Notes under the pieces: model-generated
Database searches by the model: none
Seen by the model: only the letters and a program-made list of their open reading frames with translations
Told to the model about the DNA's origin: nothing
From: Cepaea nemoralis
Taxonomy: Eukaryota > Mollusca > Gastropoda > Stylommatophora > Helicidae
Direction of reading: 5' to 3'
Length of the DNA: 64,000 nucleotides
NCBI GenBank assembly: GCA_014155875.1
Contig: JACEFZ010004196.1
Coordinates: forward strand, 1,711,001-1,775,000
Part shown: in pieces, positions 1 to 8,942 of the stretch
Layout of the letters: the number at the start of each line of letters is the position of its first letter
Numbering within the stretch: position 1 is the stretch's first letter
Position numbers and translations under genes: made by a program

Positions 1-138
1 TTGCCATCTGTTGTTGTTGTTGCTCATTTGTAAGGTCAGTTTTCGTATCGTTTCTTGTCTTCCTTCTTGTGTTCGTATGGTGGCTTTTACCCATGGTTCT
101 TGCTGGCACAAGTGCTTCAGTTATCTCTACCTTATTCT

Positions 139-264
139 CTCTCTCTCTCCCTCTCTCTCTGCCCATGTAGCTGTCTCTCTCTTTGTATCGTTCTCTCATG
201 CTCTCCTTCTCTCTCTCTCTTTCTTTCTGTCTGTCTTTCACACTCTCTCTCTCTCTCTCACGCA

Positions 265-321
<57 letters not shown>

Positions 322-324
322 GCA

Positions 325-360
<36 letters not shown>

Positions 361-393
361 CTCTATCTTTCGCTGTTTCTTTCTTTCTTTCGT

Positions 394-426
<33 letters not shown>

Positions 427-443
427 TGTCTTTCTTTATTTCT

Positions 444-515
<72 letters not shown>
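139..515. repeat. CT-rich compound microsatellite
   Basis: Successive simple repeats: (CT)n from about 139 to 355, (CTTT)n about 366-430, (CCTG)n about 443-477 and (CTGT)n about 477-515. The change from one motif to the next by single-base steps suggests one slipped tract that diversified. All open frames crossing it are low-complexity Leu/Ser (or Arg/Gln/Lys on the other strand) translations of the repeat and are not genes. Nothing else is recognised in 516-700. Confidence 0.95.
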
Positions 516-786
516 TATTTCTTGTAAAATTAATATCTGAGAACTAAAAAGTCCGTCACCAAATTCATGAATAAACAACGCCAAAGACATCCAATGACAA
601 CAGAGAGTTAGCACACACTCTATGCAGTTATGAGTCTAGCACAAAGCATAGATACGTTAAGGTCCGTGTGTGATTTTACTTCCGGACAAGGTTTGCTTAC
701 GCATATTTCTTCATTTTGAACCTTTTTTTTTTTTTGGGCGTGACTTTCATCAACAAGCTACTGGACTGAATGTTTGGTTCGAAAAT

Positions 787-1810
787 CTTCTTCTTCTTCT
801 TTGCGTTCATCCGGAGTGTTTTTTCAGATGTGATTGCGGTGTGCGTTAGGCACCTTTGGGTCGAAACCCTTAGGTCAACACATCCGGCTTCTGCGTGCAT
901 TTTTGACCAGGTTAGCATTCCTGGGAGACTCTCACTTTTGTGGTACCGTCCACTTCCCAGCTGGTCGAGATGGAACAGTCGAAGACTTCGCAGTCATCCC
1001 TCAAAGGAAGGCAGGGACAGTCCATAGCATTTTCCACCATCCTGGGTGGCTTCCATAATTGCAGAGCCGACACATAACGCTCTGGTACTGGGCTCACCGA
1101 GGGAATCGTCACGTCCTGCTCATGGCTGTTTTAATTCCTCACTTCAATATATTGGGCACTTCGTTAACCCCGGGCCGTTCCCGCACAAACCAGACAGGTC
1201 TGCAGACGGTATCCACTCAGCGAGTTTTCGACACGGACATGTGCTTGTCGTTGCGCCCGTCAGAGCTGGTCCAGGCACGACTGACATTCGGAAAACTACC
1301 TAGTCAGAGCTGTTCCGAACAAGAGCGGCATTCGGAAACTAGGTAGTCAGAGCTGTTCCTAGCACGAGAGACATTCGGACGAGACATTTCACTCGGACGT
1401 AAATGCGTAGTGCCAATTTTTATTTTGCCACCCGTAGGACGGCACTTCCGGTTTCGGCGGGCATTTTTTAGTGAGGTTAGCCTTCCTCGGGTTTCGAGGC
1501 ACGTTAGACTTATTGTTTTGATGTCGCCCACATCTCAGCTGGTCAAGAGAGAACGATCCTCGACATCACGGTCATCCCTCAAGGGAAGGCAGGGGCAGAC
1601 CATGGGCCTATCCAAAGCTATCCAAGGAGGCTTCCATAATTGCAGAGCCGGCACATATTGCTCTGAGACTGGGCTCACCCAAGGAGTTGCGACGTCCTGC
1701 TCATGGCTGCTTTAGTTCCTCACTTCCATGTGTTGGGCATCTCGCTTGCCACTGGTCGCTCAAGCACACACCAGGAACGGTCAGACTGCGGGCGACATCC
1801 ACTCGGTAAG
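787..1810. repeat. Dispersed repeat in two diverged tandem copies
   Basis: Two related segments lie about 580 bp apart: blocks around 991-1020 and 1050-1075 match 1569-1598 and 1631-1656 (for example the block CTTCCATAATTGCAGAGCCG starts at 1050 and 1631). The left edge (787-929) resembles the short retroposon at 59072-59221: both have (CTT)n, then a TTCATCCGGA block, then a GACCNGGTTANC block. I read this as a minus-strand SINE-like element embedded in a longer duplicated unit. No coding capacity is supported; short frames here are not conserved between the copies. Confidence 0.6.
1259..1379. repeat. Short tandem repeat, about 44 bp, three copies
   Basis: Three diverged copies start at the block GTCAGAGCTG (about 1259, 1304 and 1347), each running to an ACATTCGGA or GCATTCGGA end. 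It lies between the two halves of the dispersed repeat and may be part of its unit. Confidence 0.65.
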
Positions 1811-2049
1811 CTTTTGCTTTTGACTTCGGACCACGCAATGGATTCGCTAGCCGTGCGTTCCATTTCGTGTTATTGAGACGTTTTTCACTTTTGTCTACAC
1901 TCTATGAGTTAGATACAGACAGTTTTCGTAACCATTTCATTCGACTGGGACACTTTCTGCATTTTAGTACTCGCTCACGAGGTAGGCTACATGTGCAGCC
2001 GGCTCAGCACCTTACCTCCATGCAGCAGTGAACGAGAAACGGCCTGGCC

Positions 2050-2442
2050 CTCTCATCCGGAAATCCCTCATATCCCCCAGCTGAGAGCCTTCGAACAAGT
2101 ATCAGAACTGGGCATGTAGCGTGCTCAGTATGCCACCTCTATTTTTCGGTAGGTGGGTATCGGCCCGGCTCTCACATCTGAGGGTTTGTGGCTTAGAGGC
2201 CTAAACCCTCGACAGAGAGCCTTAGTATTTGTCCGGACCAAGAACTTCTGCCTTCGTGCGCCTGATTTAAATTTTGACTGCTATCCTCTGTCTACCTGCA
2301 GAGCAGCAGGTTGTGTCTCTCTTAGTCTGGCCCCTATCCCATAAGCTGTCCGATATGTAGTTTTCAGCCATCGGCAAGCACATGGGGTCGATGGGACACG
2401 CAAGCGCCCCCACCACGGCAAGGTGGAGACACATCTGGGGAG
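2050..2442 (-). other. Unassigned sequence abutting the 18S fragment, possible LINE 5' end
   Basis: On the minus strand the 18S homology stops after the block ending CGATGG and is followed directly by CTCCCCAGATG and then a CCTTGCCGTGGTGG block at about 2410-2424. A motif like CCTTGCCGTGGTGG is common near the 5' end of some invertebrate LINEs, so a LINE 5' junction or a rearrangement breakpoint is possible. No protein similarity is visible in any frame. The segment also contains the hairpin at 2167-2221. Confidence 0.35.
2167..2221. repeat. Imperfect hairpin (inverted repeat)
   Basis: GGCTCTC (2167-2173) pairs with GAGAGCC (2215-2221), and GAGGGTTT (2180-2187) pairs with AAACCCTC (2203-2210), with a 15-nt loop. 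Fifteen base pairs in two blocks separated by a small internal loop. Function unknown. Confidence 0.7.
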
Positions 2443-2754
2443 CCATCGACATTTGATAGGGCAGACATATGAAAGATGCGTCGCCGGTACGTAAGGCCAT
2501 GCGATCAGCACAAAGTTATCCAGAGTCACCAGTGGGAACGCCGCGACCCGCAAAGGGCAACGACGATTGGTTTTGAACTAATAAAAGCGCTCTTTCCGAG
2601 AGGGTCGGAGCTTGGTAAGCATGTATTAGCTCTAGAATTGCCACAGTTGACCAAGTAGGATCGTGTCATCTAAGGAACCTCGACTGATTTAATGAGCCAT
2701 TCGCGGTTTCACCGTGAGACAGTGTGAACTTAGACACGCATGGCTTAATCTTTG
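2443..2754 (-). pseudogene. 18S rRNA 5' region, part 2 (fragment)
   Basis: The minus strand carries the conserved 5' domain of small-subunit rRNA: the helix blocks ending in GCTAATACATGC (about 2619-2630), the segment around TCATTAAATCAGTCGAGG (near 2680-2697) and AAGCCATGCGTGTC near 2735-2748. It continues the 41 nt at 12935-12975 and together they cover about the first 350 nt of 18S. Homology stops at 2443. Departures from near-universal positions (CATGCGTG instead of CATGCATG; TTGGTCAACTG instead of TTGGATAACTG) and the missing remainder of the gene mark it as a pseudogene or dispersed rDNA fragment rather than a working unit. Confidence 0.92.
2750..2754. repeat. Target-site duplication, left copy (CTTTG)
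   Basis: CTTTG directly before the left LTR; the same 5 bases follow the right LTR at 12935-12939. Removing one copy and the element rejoins TAAT-CTTTG-AGACAAGC, the expected 18S sequence. Confidence 0.95.
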
Positions 2755-3383
2755 TGTCAGCAACTTGCTTGCGACAGGTCTTTCAGGACTCCCCTACTTT
2801 TGCACCACACGAAATAACAACTCGTGTCATTTGCAAAAGGAATGCAATTTATTTAGAGCTGGTAATACACAAGCTCTGCGAGCGGCATACTTCATTGACA
2901 TTAAACAACATGGTACGTTACATGGATGTAATGAAGTGGTGAGAATGATACTATTAATCACTAACTGAATCTAAAGCCTAATATTAACTATTGTCTAGAA
3001 ACTTATAGCATTCGTAAGGAACACGTCTACTCTCTAGTCGTTTCAGTCCCGTCTGTCCTCACGCTACACATTCCGTGTTCAAACACTGACGCTGTATCCT
3101 CCGTGCATTAGCGAGTCTTGCGTGCATAGTGTCCCAGCACGCTGGCCCGTGAACTTGAGTAACCGGGTACTCCACGGTTACTCGTAGAGGCAAGCTTCCC
3201 AATGTCTTGGGGAAGTCCTCGCTCAACTGTACTCAACGCTCCCTTGGTTGACACAAGTGTGTCCCCTTGTGAAGCTATTTATAGCGCTGGTGTCTCTCCT
3301 GTCTGGTGTCTCCCTACTAGACTTTGTCTTAACTCTATTACTTATATTCTTAACTCTCTAAACACTTATTGGAGATTTTGACA
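2755..3383 (-). repeat. 3' LTR
   Basis: Same length as the other LTR and 5 substitutions apart from it. On the coding (minus) strand it holds a TATAAAT box (complement of 3277-3283), an AATAAA signal (complement of 2848-2853) and an 8-bp hairpin stem (3157-3164 with 3176-3183). In this copy it would serve mainly for 3' end formation. Confidence 0.95.
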
Positions 3384-3404
3384 GGCTCCTCTCCCCTCTG
3401 TGTA
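3384..3404 (-). promoter_or_regulatory. Polypurine tract, plus-strand primer site
   Basis: On the minus strand a purine run AGAGGGGAGAGGAG followed by CC sits directly before the 3' LTR. This is the expected place for the primer of plus-strand DNA synthesis and independently fixes the element's orientation. Confidence 0.8.
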
Positions 3405-4441
3405 GTGTTGCAACCCTTTAACTCATGCTTGTAACACGTATGGTCACAAAGAAAAATTGGCTGTCCAATTTTGTCAAAGATCCAATAAGTTGTAAATCTC
3501 TCGTCTGGGGATAGAACAAACTCTCTTCTTCCCTTACTCAGACTGTTCTATTTCTTCACTCGGCTAATTGAGTAGCCCCTCGTATCAGTATAGTTGGCTA
3601 TAGATCTTCTTGGGAATTGTTTTGATCCGGAACCGTTGTCTTATGACTTATGTCCTGACTTCCGTCTTATGACCCTCTGTCTTCTGACTTCCATCCATTG
3701 ACTTATGTCTTTTGACCTGTCCTCATATTGCCCAAAATGACAACCCAATACAAGTTGACTCTGTTATGAGTACAACACATGAGCATAACATGTTCATGTT
3801 CCCAATATCAACTCCAACTCGTATACATACAGTTCTACTCTTCACCTTCTCGCTTCCGCTCGTGAAAACATATTTTCAATGTTACATTAGGGTTTGTAAG
3901 AAGTTATTGTGTCCCCTGATTTGAGTTACCGTTCTTTGAAACAAATGGTGTGTGCAACTTTTATGTGTTTGTTTTCCTGTTTGTTTGCGTGTTTTATAAT
4001 AAACTACAGTGTACTTAATTTGCTAACATGTGTATGCGTTACTATATTACATGTGTGTATTCCTTCGAGCGCCGTAAATCGGTTTATTGTGGCTACAAAT
4101 GTTTGTTATTCTTATTTATGACCACAATTCCGTTTCAAGATGCTCAAAGTATTTTCCCTATCTAATCTACTAAAGTATGGCAGTAACACACATAAAAACC
4201 TGACAACACATTGGTTACACAGATTGACACAGACAAGTCATAACAAGACGTTTCAAGCGGTGAACAAAAAATTTGTCGCTACCTTTCTTTCTCTCTCTCT
4301 CTTTCTTTCAATGTTTACTACTTTTTTCATTCTCTCATCTCATTTACACATCTTTCATTCAATTTCATACCCTCGCTTTGCTAAAACATTCAATCGTCAT
4401 TAAAATATGGTTCATAGCATCAAATAAATGAACATTACATA
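3405..4441. other. Element 3' internal region, no gene recognised
   Basis: About 1 kb between the polypurine tract and the Helitron. I see no protein similarity on either strand. Around 3636-3725 a degenerate block with CTTATGACTT/CTTCTGACTT-like words repeats about every 20 bases. It is part of the retrotransposon or of older insertions into it. Confidence 0.6.
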
Positions 4442-4998
4442 TCTTATATATAAAAGGCAATCTCCGTCTGTCTGTCCATATGTCCTTTATGCGCTCGCGA
4501 ACGGCCCATCCGATTGAGATGAAATTTTCTACACGTCTTCCTTTCATTCCAGCTCAGCCCACTGTCATATTTTTTTTAGTGTGAAATCGGCTGCTTACCC
4601 AATATTATTTAATTTTCCATTTTTCATTATAATTTCATATATCTCAGGGGACTTAACTCTGTAAAAGTTATTTCAAGGGGCATAACTTTTCTGTATAACT
4701 TATAGTCATATTGTGGCATCGTTTTCAAAGATTTATAAACTCTTTGTCCATAGTTATGTACCGGCGTATGAGTTATAATAAATAATGATACAATCTGTAA
4801 GGTATTTTCAAAGTTTTCATAAAAATAATGCATAATGCCTAACATTGTAACTCATCTTTTTTTGCTTAAAGAATAAATAAATAATAGTTATCTTATCTCT
4901 ATCAAGTTTGAAGATTTTATATTTCTTTACACTGTCGCCAACTCTAAGAAGACATGGAACAACTTCAGCCATTATTAAATCTACAGGCATATGCGTTA

Positions 4999-5170
4999 TA
5001 TTCCTCCTCCTCCTCCTCTCCCCTCCTCCACCTCCTACCCTCTTCCTCTTCTCCTCCCCATCCTCCCTCCTCCCTCCTCCTCTTCTCTCTTTCTCCTCCT
5101 CCTCCCTGCTCCTCCCTCTTCCTCCTCCCAGCTCCTACTCCTCCTTTTTCTTCTTCTTCTGCTGCTGCTG
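4999..5170. repeat. TCC/CTT-rich low-complexity tract
   Basis: A pyrimidine-rich stretch of CTC, TCC and TTC triplets inside the Helitron, ending in (CTG)4-like bases. The frames through it are low complexity (Ser, Pro, Leu) and not genes. Confidence 0.85.
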
Positions 5171-5299
5171 CCGCTGCTCCATTTACCCAAGTTAATTGTT
5201 GGGGAAGATGTAAAGATCTTTCAAGTGCTCTTTCTAATGCTTTTTGTAAGTTGGTCTTCGTTTATCTAAGGTTGTTCTAACTGCAACCAATAAATGATT

Positions 5300-5329
5300 A
5301 GACAGACAGACAGACAGACAGAGACAGAC

Positions 5330-5412
<83 letters not shown>

Positions 5413-5413
5413 G
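5300..5413. repeat. (GACA)n microsatellite
   Basis: Near-perfect tetranucleotide repeat, with two early GAGACA interruptions, in the 3' half of the Helitron. Internal tetranucleotide tracts of this kind are common in non-autonomous mollusc Helitrons. Confidence 0.95.
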
Positions 5414-5508
5414 TCGGTAACGGGAACGAGAACTTATATGACTACTTATATGAATTAAATGAGATGCTCCCCACCAGGGTCTGGGCGAAGCCGGGCAGGG
5501 TCAGCTAG

Positions 5509-6525
5509 TTTACAATAAATGATTGACTGAATTATACAAGTATTCACGCCAAATGACTGTGCGCTTTGTTTGCACGTGTCATGCCTATACAAAATATACA
5601 AGTTTGTGAGGATGGTTTGTTACCGATCCTGTAATACTAATTACTGTAATTTGGTGTGCTGTTCTAAATTATCCTAAGGGAAATAATCTAACTAATTAAT
5701 TACATTTAAGCAAATTGGGTTAGTTACCTTAAAGTGTTATTGGTAAATGAAATGATGTTAATTCCTAAATGGTTGGGTTAGTTCAGAAATGATATTTTAC
5801 ATAAATGAATTTATAAATGAGTATGACTATGCGGTGATAAGGTAAAGTACTATCTAACAATTGTATTTCTATTATTGGTGTTACATTAAATGGGTTATTA
5901 ACTAAATGATGGTGATTTCTAACTATCACATGACATAAATAAAGTTATATATGCACTTGAACATTTTGCAATTCAATTAATTCATAGAAAAATGAAGTTA
6001 TGTGTACGGTTCATAAAACAATATTATATACATATCACAGTTACATTTCTATATCTAATTACACTAACTGATGTCGTCCTTTCAGGTGTGACGATGGAGC
6101 AATGTTCTTTGTAGACTATTCTCATATCATAGTTCATTTAGCCAAAGTCTTATATGCTCTCTTCTTGGATAGTGTATAAATATAGTTCCCTACCAACTTA
6201 TATAGGTTCACAGCTAACACTTTAATGTTAATATGGCTTATTGCTGTGTTAGCGCTGCATACATATTACTTATGCGTCTGTTCGTTTCACTCTTAATGGC
6301 ACTGTTACTCTTACACAGTTTTATCAGCTTGGCGATGATAACGCACTTACAGTGTAACTTATTCACCACATACGGCACTGATTTACTTAGCAATTACAGT
6401 GTCACAGTTTCTGGTGATCTCTGGTCGATCCCTTCCTGAATATCAGGTATTTCAAAGGTTGACGGTCGACTCAAGGTGTCTGCCAAAGAGTTCAATCTCC
6501 CCTTTAAATGCTGGATGGTAAATGC
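5509..6525. other. AT-rich internal region, no gene recognised
   Basis: About 1 kb between the Helitron and the RNase H end of pol. It is AT-rich, with stop codons throughout; the 68-codon frame at 6233-6439 resembles nothing I know. Probably 3' untranslated sequence of the LTR element. Confidence 0.6.
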
Positions 6526-6920
6526 CTAGTTCTGCAGAATCAAAGCCCATCTGTAGACCCTGTTGTTGTGGGGAATGCCAGACTGCATAACAGACAACGG
6601 AGAATTGTCGGTTTCGATCACAAACTGTGCTCCTGCCAAAAACCTATGAAGTTTTCTAACACAATAGATTAAGCTGAGGCCCTCCAATTCTGATGCTGAG
6701 TATCTCGATTCAGCTGGGCTAATTTTCCGACTTACGTACATTACTGGGTGGAACTTCCCTTCGTAGAACTGTCCTAGTACCCCAGATATGGAGATAGCAC
6801 TCGCATCTGTACGTAAAAAACAGGTAAGGTTTTGGTTAGGCAAACGCAGGATGGGTGGAACGCTGAATAAATATTTCAATTTTGATAAAGCACTAATTAA
6901 TCCTGCATCTTGCACATTTA
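6526..6920 (-). pseudogene. RNase H domain of LTR-element pol
   Basis: The frame of 6915-6526 shows the retroelement RNase H fold: TDAS with the first acidic residue, SELEGL with the glutamate, and ETDNSPL with the next aspartate. It would degrade the RNA strand of the RNA-DNA hybrid during reverse transcription. A TAA codon near 6920 separates it from the RT frame, so it is not translated as part of an intact pol. The frame ends near 6526 just past IPHNNRVYRW, where the final RNase H residues are expected. Confidence 0.88.
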
Positions 6921-6921
6921 A

Positions 6922-8232
6922 TTAAGCCGAAGCTTTCAAAATGTTAGAAAAAACACTGGTGATTTCCGCCAGATTGGGAATAAATTTACTATAATAATTT
7001 ATAAGACCAAGTAGACTTCGGACCTGTTTCTTGGTCGTTGGCATAGTCAAATTTAGAATCTTGGTCATGATTCTTTCATCTGTTCTTAGTTGGCCCCTGC
7101 AGATGGTATGCCCTAGGAAGTCAATCTGTTCCATGCCCAACTCTACTTTAGTAGGCTTGACTGTAAGCCCGAATACTCGCAACCTGTCGAAGACTTGTCG
7201 TAGTTTCTGTAGGTGTGATGTCCAGTCTACAGTATGAATACATATGTCATCAATGTATGTAGAAATATTGGTCATCCCGTGGAGAAGATCCCTAGTTAGA
7301 CGGACGAAAGTCGCTGGAGCATTACGAAGGCCAAAAGGAAGAAAGCGCCACTCATAGAGACCTAAAGGAGTGGAGAAAGCTGTTAAATGAATTTAATTTA
7401 ATTGCATCGGGACTTGCCAATAACCTTTCGTGAGATCGAGTTTGCTAAATATGCGAGATGTAGACATATCAAGGATCAAATCCTCGCATGCTGGGATTGG
7501 TTCAGCGTCAATTTTGGTTATTTTGTTTAAACGGCGGTAATCGACGCAGAGTCGAATAGTTGAGTCCTTTTTGGCGACAAGGACGATAGGGAAAGAATAC
7601 TCTGACTGAGATTTCTGAATTATTCCACTCGACTCAAGAGATAGTAGTTCTTTGTCGAGATTAGCCCTATAATTTAGAGTGATGGAATAAGGTCGACACT
7701 TGATTGGGGTGTTGTCAGTCAGAATAATGGAATGTTCTATTCTGTCTGTCTTTCCTGGGATGTCGGAGAAAATGTCTCTGTACTCCGTCACTAATTCTAT
7801 CATCTGTCGTCGTTGCTCATCTGTAAGTTTGGTTTCTATCTTTATGCTGTCGATGGTCCCAGTCGTGTCTACAGTAGGGACTGGTAATTCTATTTCGTCT
7901 TGATCTGTCTCGTTCAGTACTGTTGTTGTACTAGCTGCGTGTGCTGTTACCTGGCTAAGTGTATTTGCGATGTCACTGTCATGCATCGCCCTACCTAGTG
8001 TAGTTGTGTTGTGTATGTCTGTCGTCCGATTACTTGGTGTGGGTGCATCTTGTTCGTCTGTCTGTAGTTCTTGTCGTGAGAAGTATGGTTTCAGCATGTT
8101 GATATGAAATATCTTTAATTTTCCTTTTATCGATATTTCATAATCGACATCTGATATTTTACGTTCAACGTTGAATGGCCCTTGCCAAGATGTTAGTAAC
8201 AAATTACGTTTATCCAGTAGTAAAAGCAGAAC
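6922..8232 (-). pseudogene. Integrase C-terminus and reverse transcriptase of LTR-element pol
   Basis: One open stretch (8232-7393) first encodes the integrase C-terminal module (WQGPF, then FHINMLKPYF), a linker of about 90 residues, then RT: RPYSITLNYRANLDKEL, LCVDYRRLNK and SKLDLTKGYWQVP with the first catalytic aspartate. A short AT-rich insertion and stop near 7385-7400 break the frame; RT continues with PFGLRNAPATF and then YIDD near 7250, up to 6922. The ATG that opens the frame (8239-8241) belongs to the inserted solo LTR, whose first three codons are fused to integrase. Direct fusion of integrase C-terminus ahead of RT is the strongest evidence for the Gmr1-like domain order. Confidence 0.9.
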
Positions 8233-8722
8233 TGTCATCATCTTGCTCTTATCTAGGTAACTGAACTTGGGTTCATACAGGCAACAATAAATCTGCTCAC
8301 TATGAGAATCAAATATTTATTGTATATACATTTACAGTATGTGTTGACGCATATTACATATCACAGATGGTTAATCTCAAACACAGAGTTGTCATACAAC
8401 AATCTAGCACACTATCTAGCCTATGTATATATATATCTATGAATATCTATTGAGTCCCTCTCAGGCAGGCCCTGTTGCCTCTCTCAAGTCCGTCTGTCCT
8501 CTGCCGGTCTCCTCGTGTCCCAATCCGACACGGGCGGTAACTCTGTCAGAGTTCCTCGTGGACCCCGCTTTAGGCGGGCCACATCAGTGTCCACGGACCC
8601 ATGGACTCGATGACCGGTGGTTCGAGAAGGCTCTAGATTACTCGGGCTCTGAGCGACTCGCTTCTCTCTCTCTTGGGCTGGATTTACAGCCCTCTAATAT
8701 ATCTATCGGTGAGGCGGTGACA
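8233..8722 (-). mobile_element. Solo LTR of a second LTR retrotransposon family
   Basis: A 490-bp insertion with TGTCA...TGACA ends, flanked by the 5-bp duplication AGAAC (8228-8232 and 8723-8727). The related pol fragment at 11673-12116 has the uninterrupted site (GCAGAAC-CTTCTAATTTGG), which proves it is an insertion. On the minus strand a TATATATATA tract (about 8425) precedes an AATAAA (about 8312), so minus is the likely orientation. It is unrelated in sequence to the 629-bp LTR. A solo LTR normally results from recombination between the two LTRs of a full element. Confidence 0.92.
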
Positions 8723-8727
8723 AGAAC

Positions 8728-8942
8728 CTTCTGATTTGGTTCAAGGTGTATAGTTTTAGCACCCTTATTTGCATAGTCGTGGTTTCCTTTGCTCGACACC
8801 TGATTTAGGGGTCCAGCAATATCGACCGCTACACCTTCGTATGGTCTAGATGCTAATAATGACCGTTGAACTTCGGCCGTCACATGCTTTCCCTTTCGTA
8901 CAAGATGTTGACAAATAGTACATGAACGACAGAAAAAATTTT
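8728..8942 (-). pseudogene. Integrase core, 5' remnant with large deletion
   Basis: The minus strand reads CRSCTIC (second half of the H2C2 zinc finger), then RPYEGVAVDIAGPL with the first catalytic aspartate, then GNH joined to DYANKGAKTIHLEPNQK. Most of the catalytic core, with the second aspartate and the glutamate, is missing between GNH and DYANKG. The duplicated copy near 12116-12190 carries the sequence expected upstream of DYANKG (SLERKGQMYR), so the deletion is specific to this copy. A frameshift near 8942 cuts it from the gag-protease frame. Loss of the core removes strand-transfer activity. Confidence 0.85.

Larger units (their letters stand above)
4442..5508 (+). mobile_element. 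Non-autonomous Helitron
   Basis: Starts TCTTATATATAAAAGGCAAT, with a GTCTGTCTGTCC block and a GATTGAGATGAAATTTTC block typical of animal Helitron 5' ends. It ends GGGCGAAGCCGGGCAGGGTC followed by AGCTAG, that is a small GC hairpin (GGC-GAA-GCC, extended by CTG/CAG) shortly before the terminal CTAG. It lies between A (4441) and T (5509) without target duplication, as Helitrons insert. No Rep/helicase frame is present, so it would depend on an autonomous relative. It contains a (TCC)-rich tract and a (GACA)n tract. Confidence 0.82.

Noticed and set aside
11..547. Open frames of 114-178 codons rich in Leu and Ser (and an Arg/Gln/Lys frame on the minus strand)
   Set aside because: They are translations of CT, CTTT, CCTG and CTGT microsatellites, open in all frames for compositional reasons.
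2714..2968. Open frame of 84 codons, repeated at 12316-12519
   Set aside because: It lies on the non-coding strand of the two LTRs; it recurs only because the LTRs are nearly identical.
4908..5280. Open frames of 92-108 codons with Ser/Pro/Leu runs
   Set aside because: Translations of the TCC-rich tract in the Helitron in three overlapping frames.
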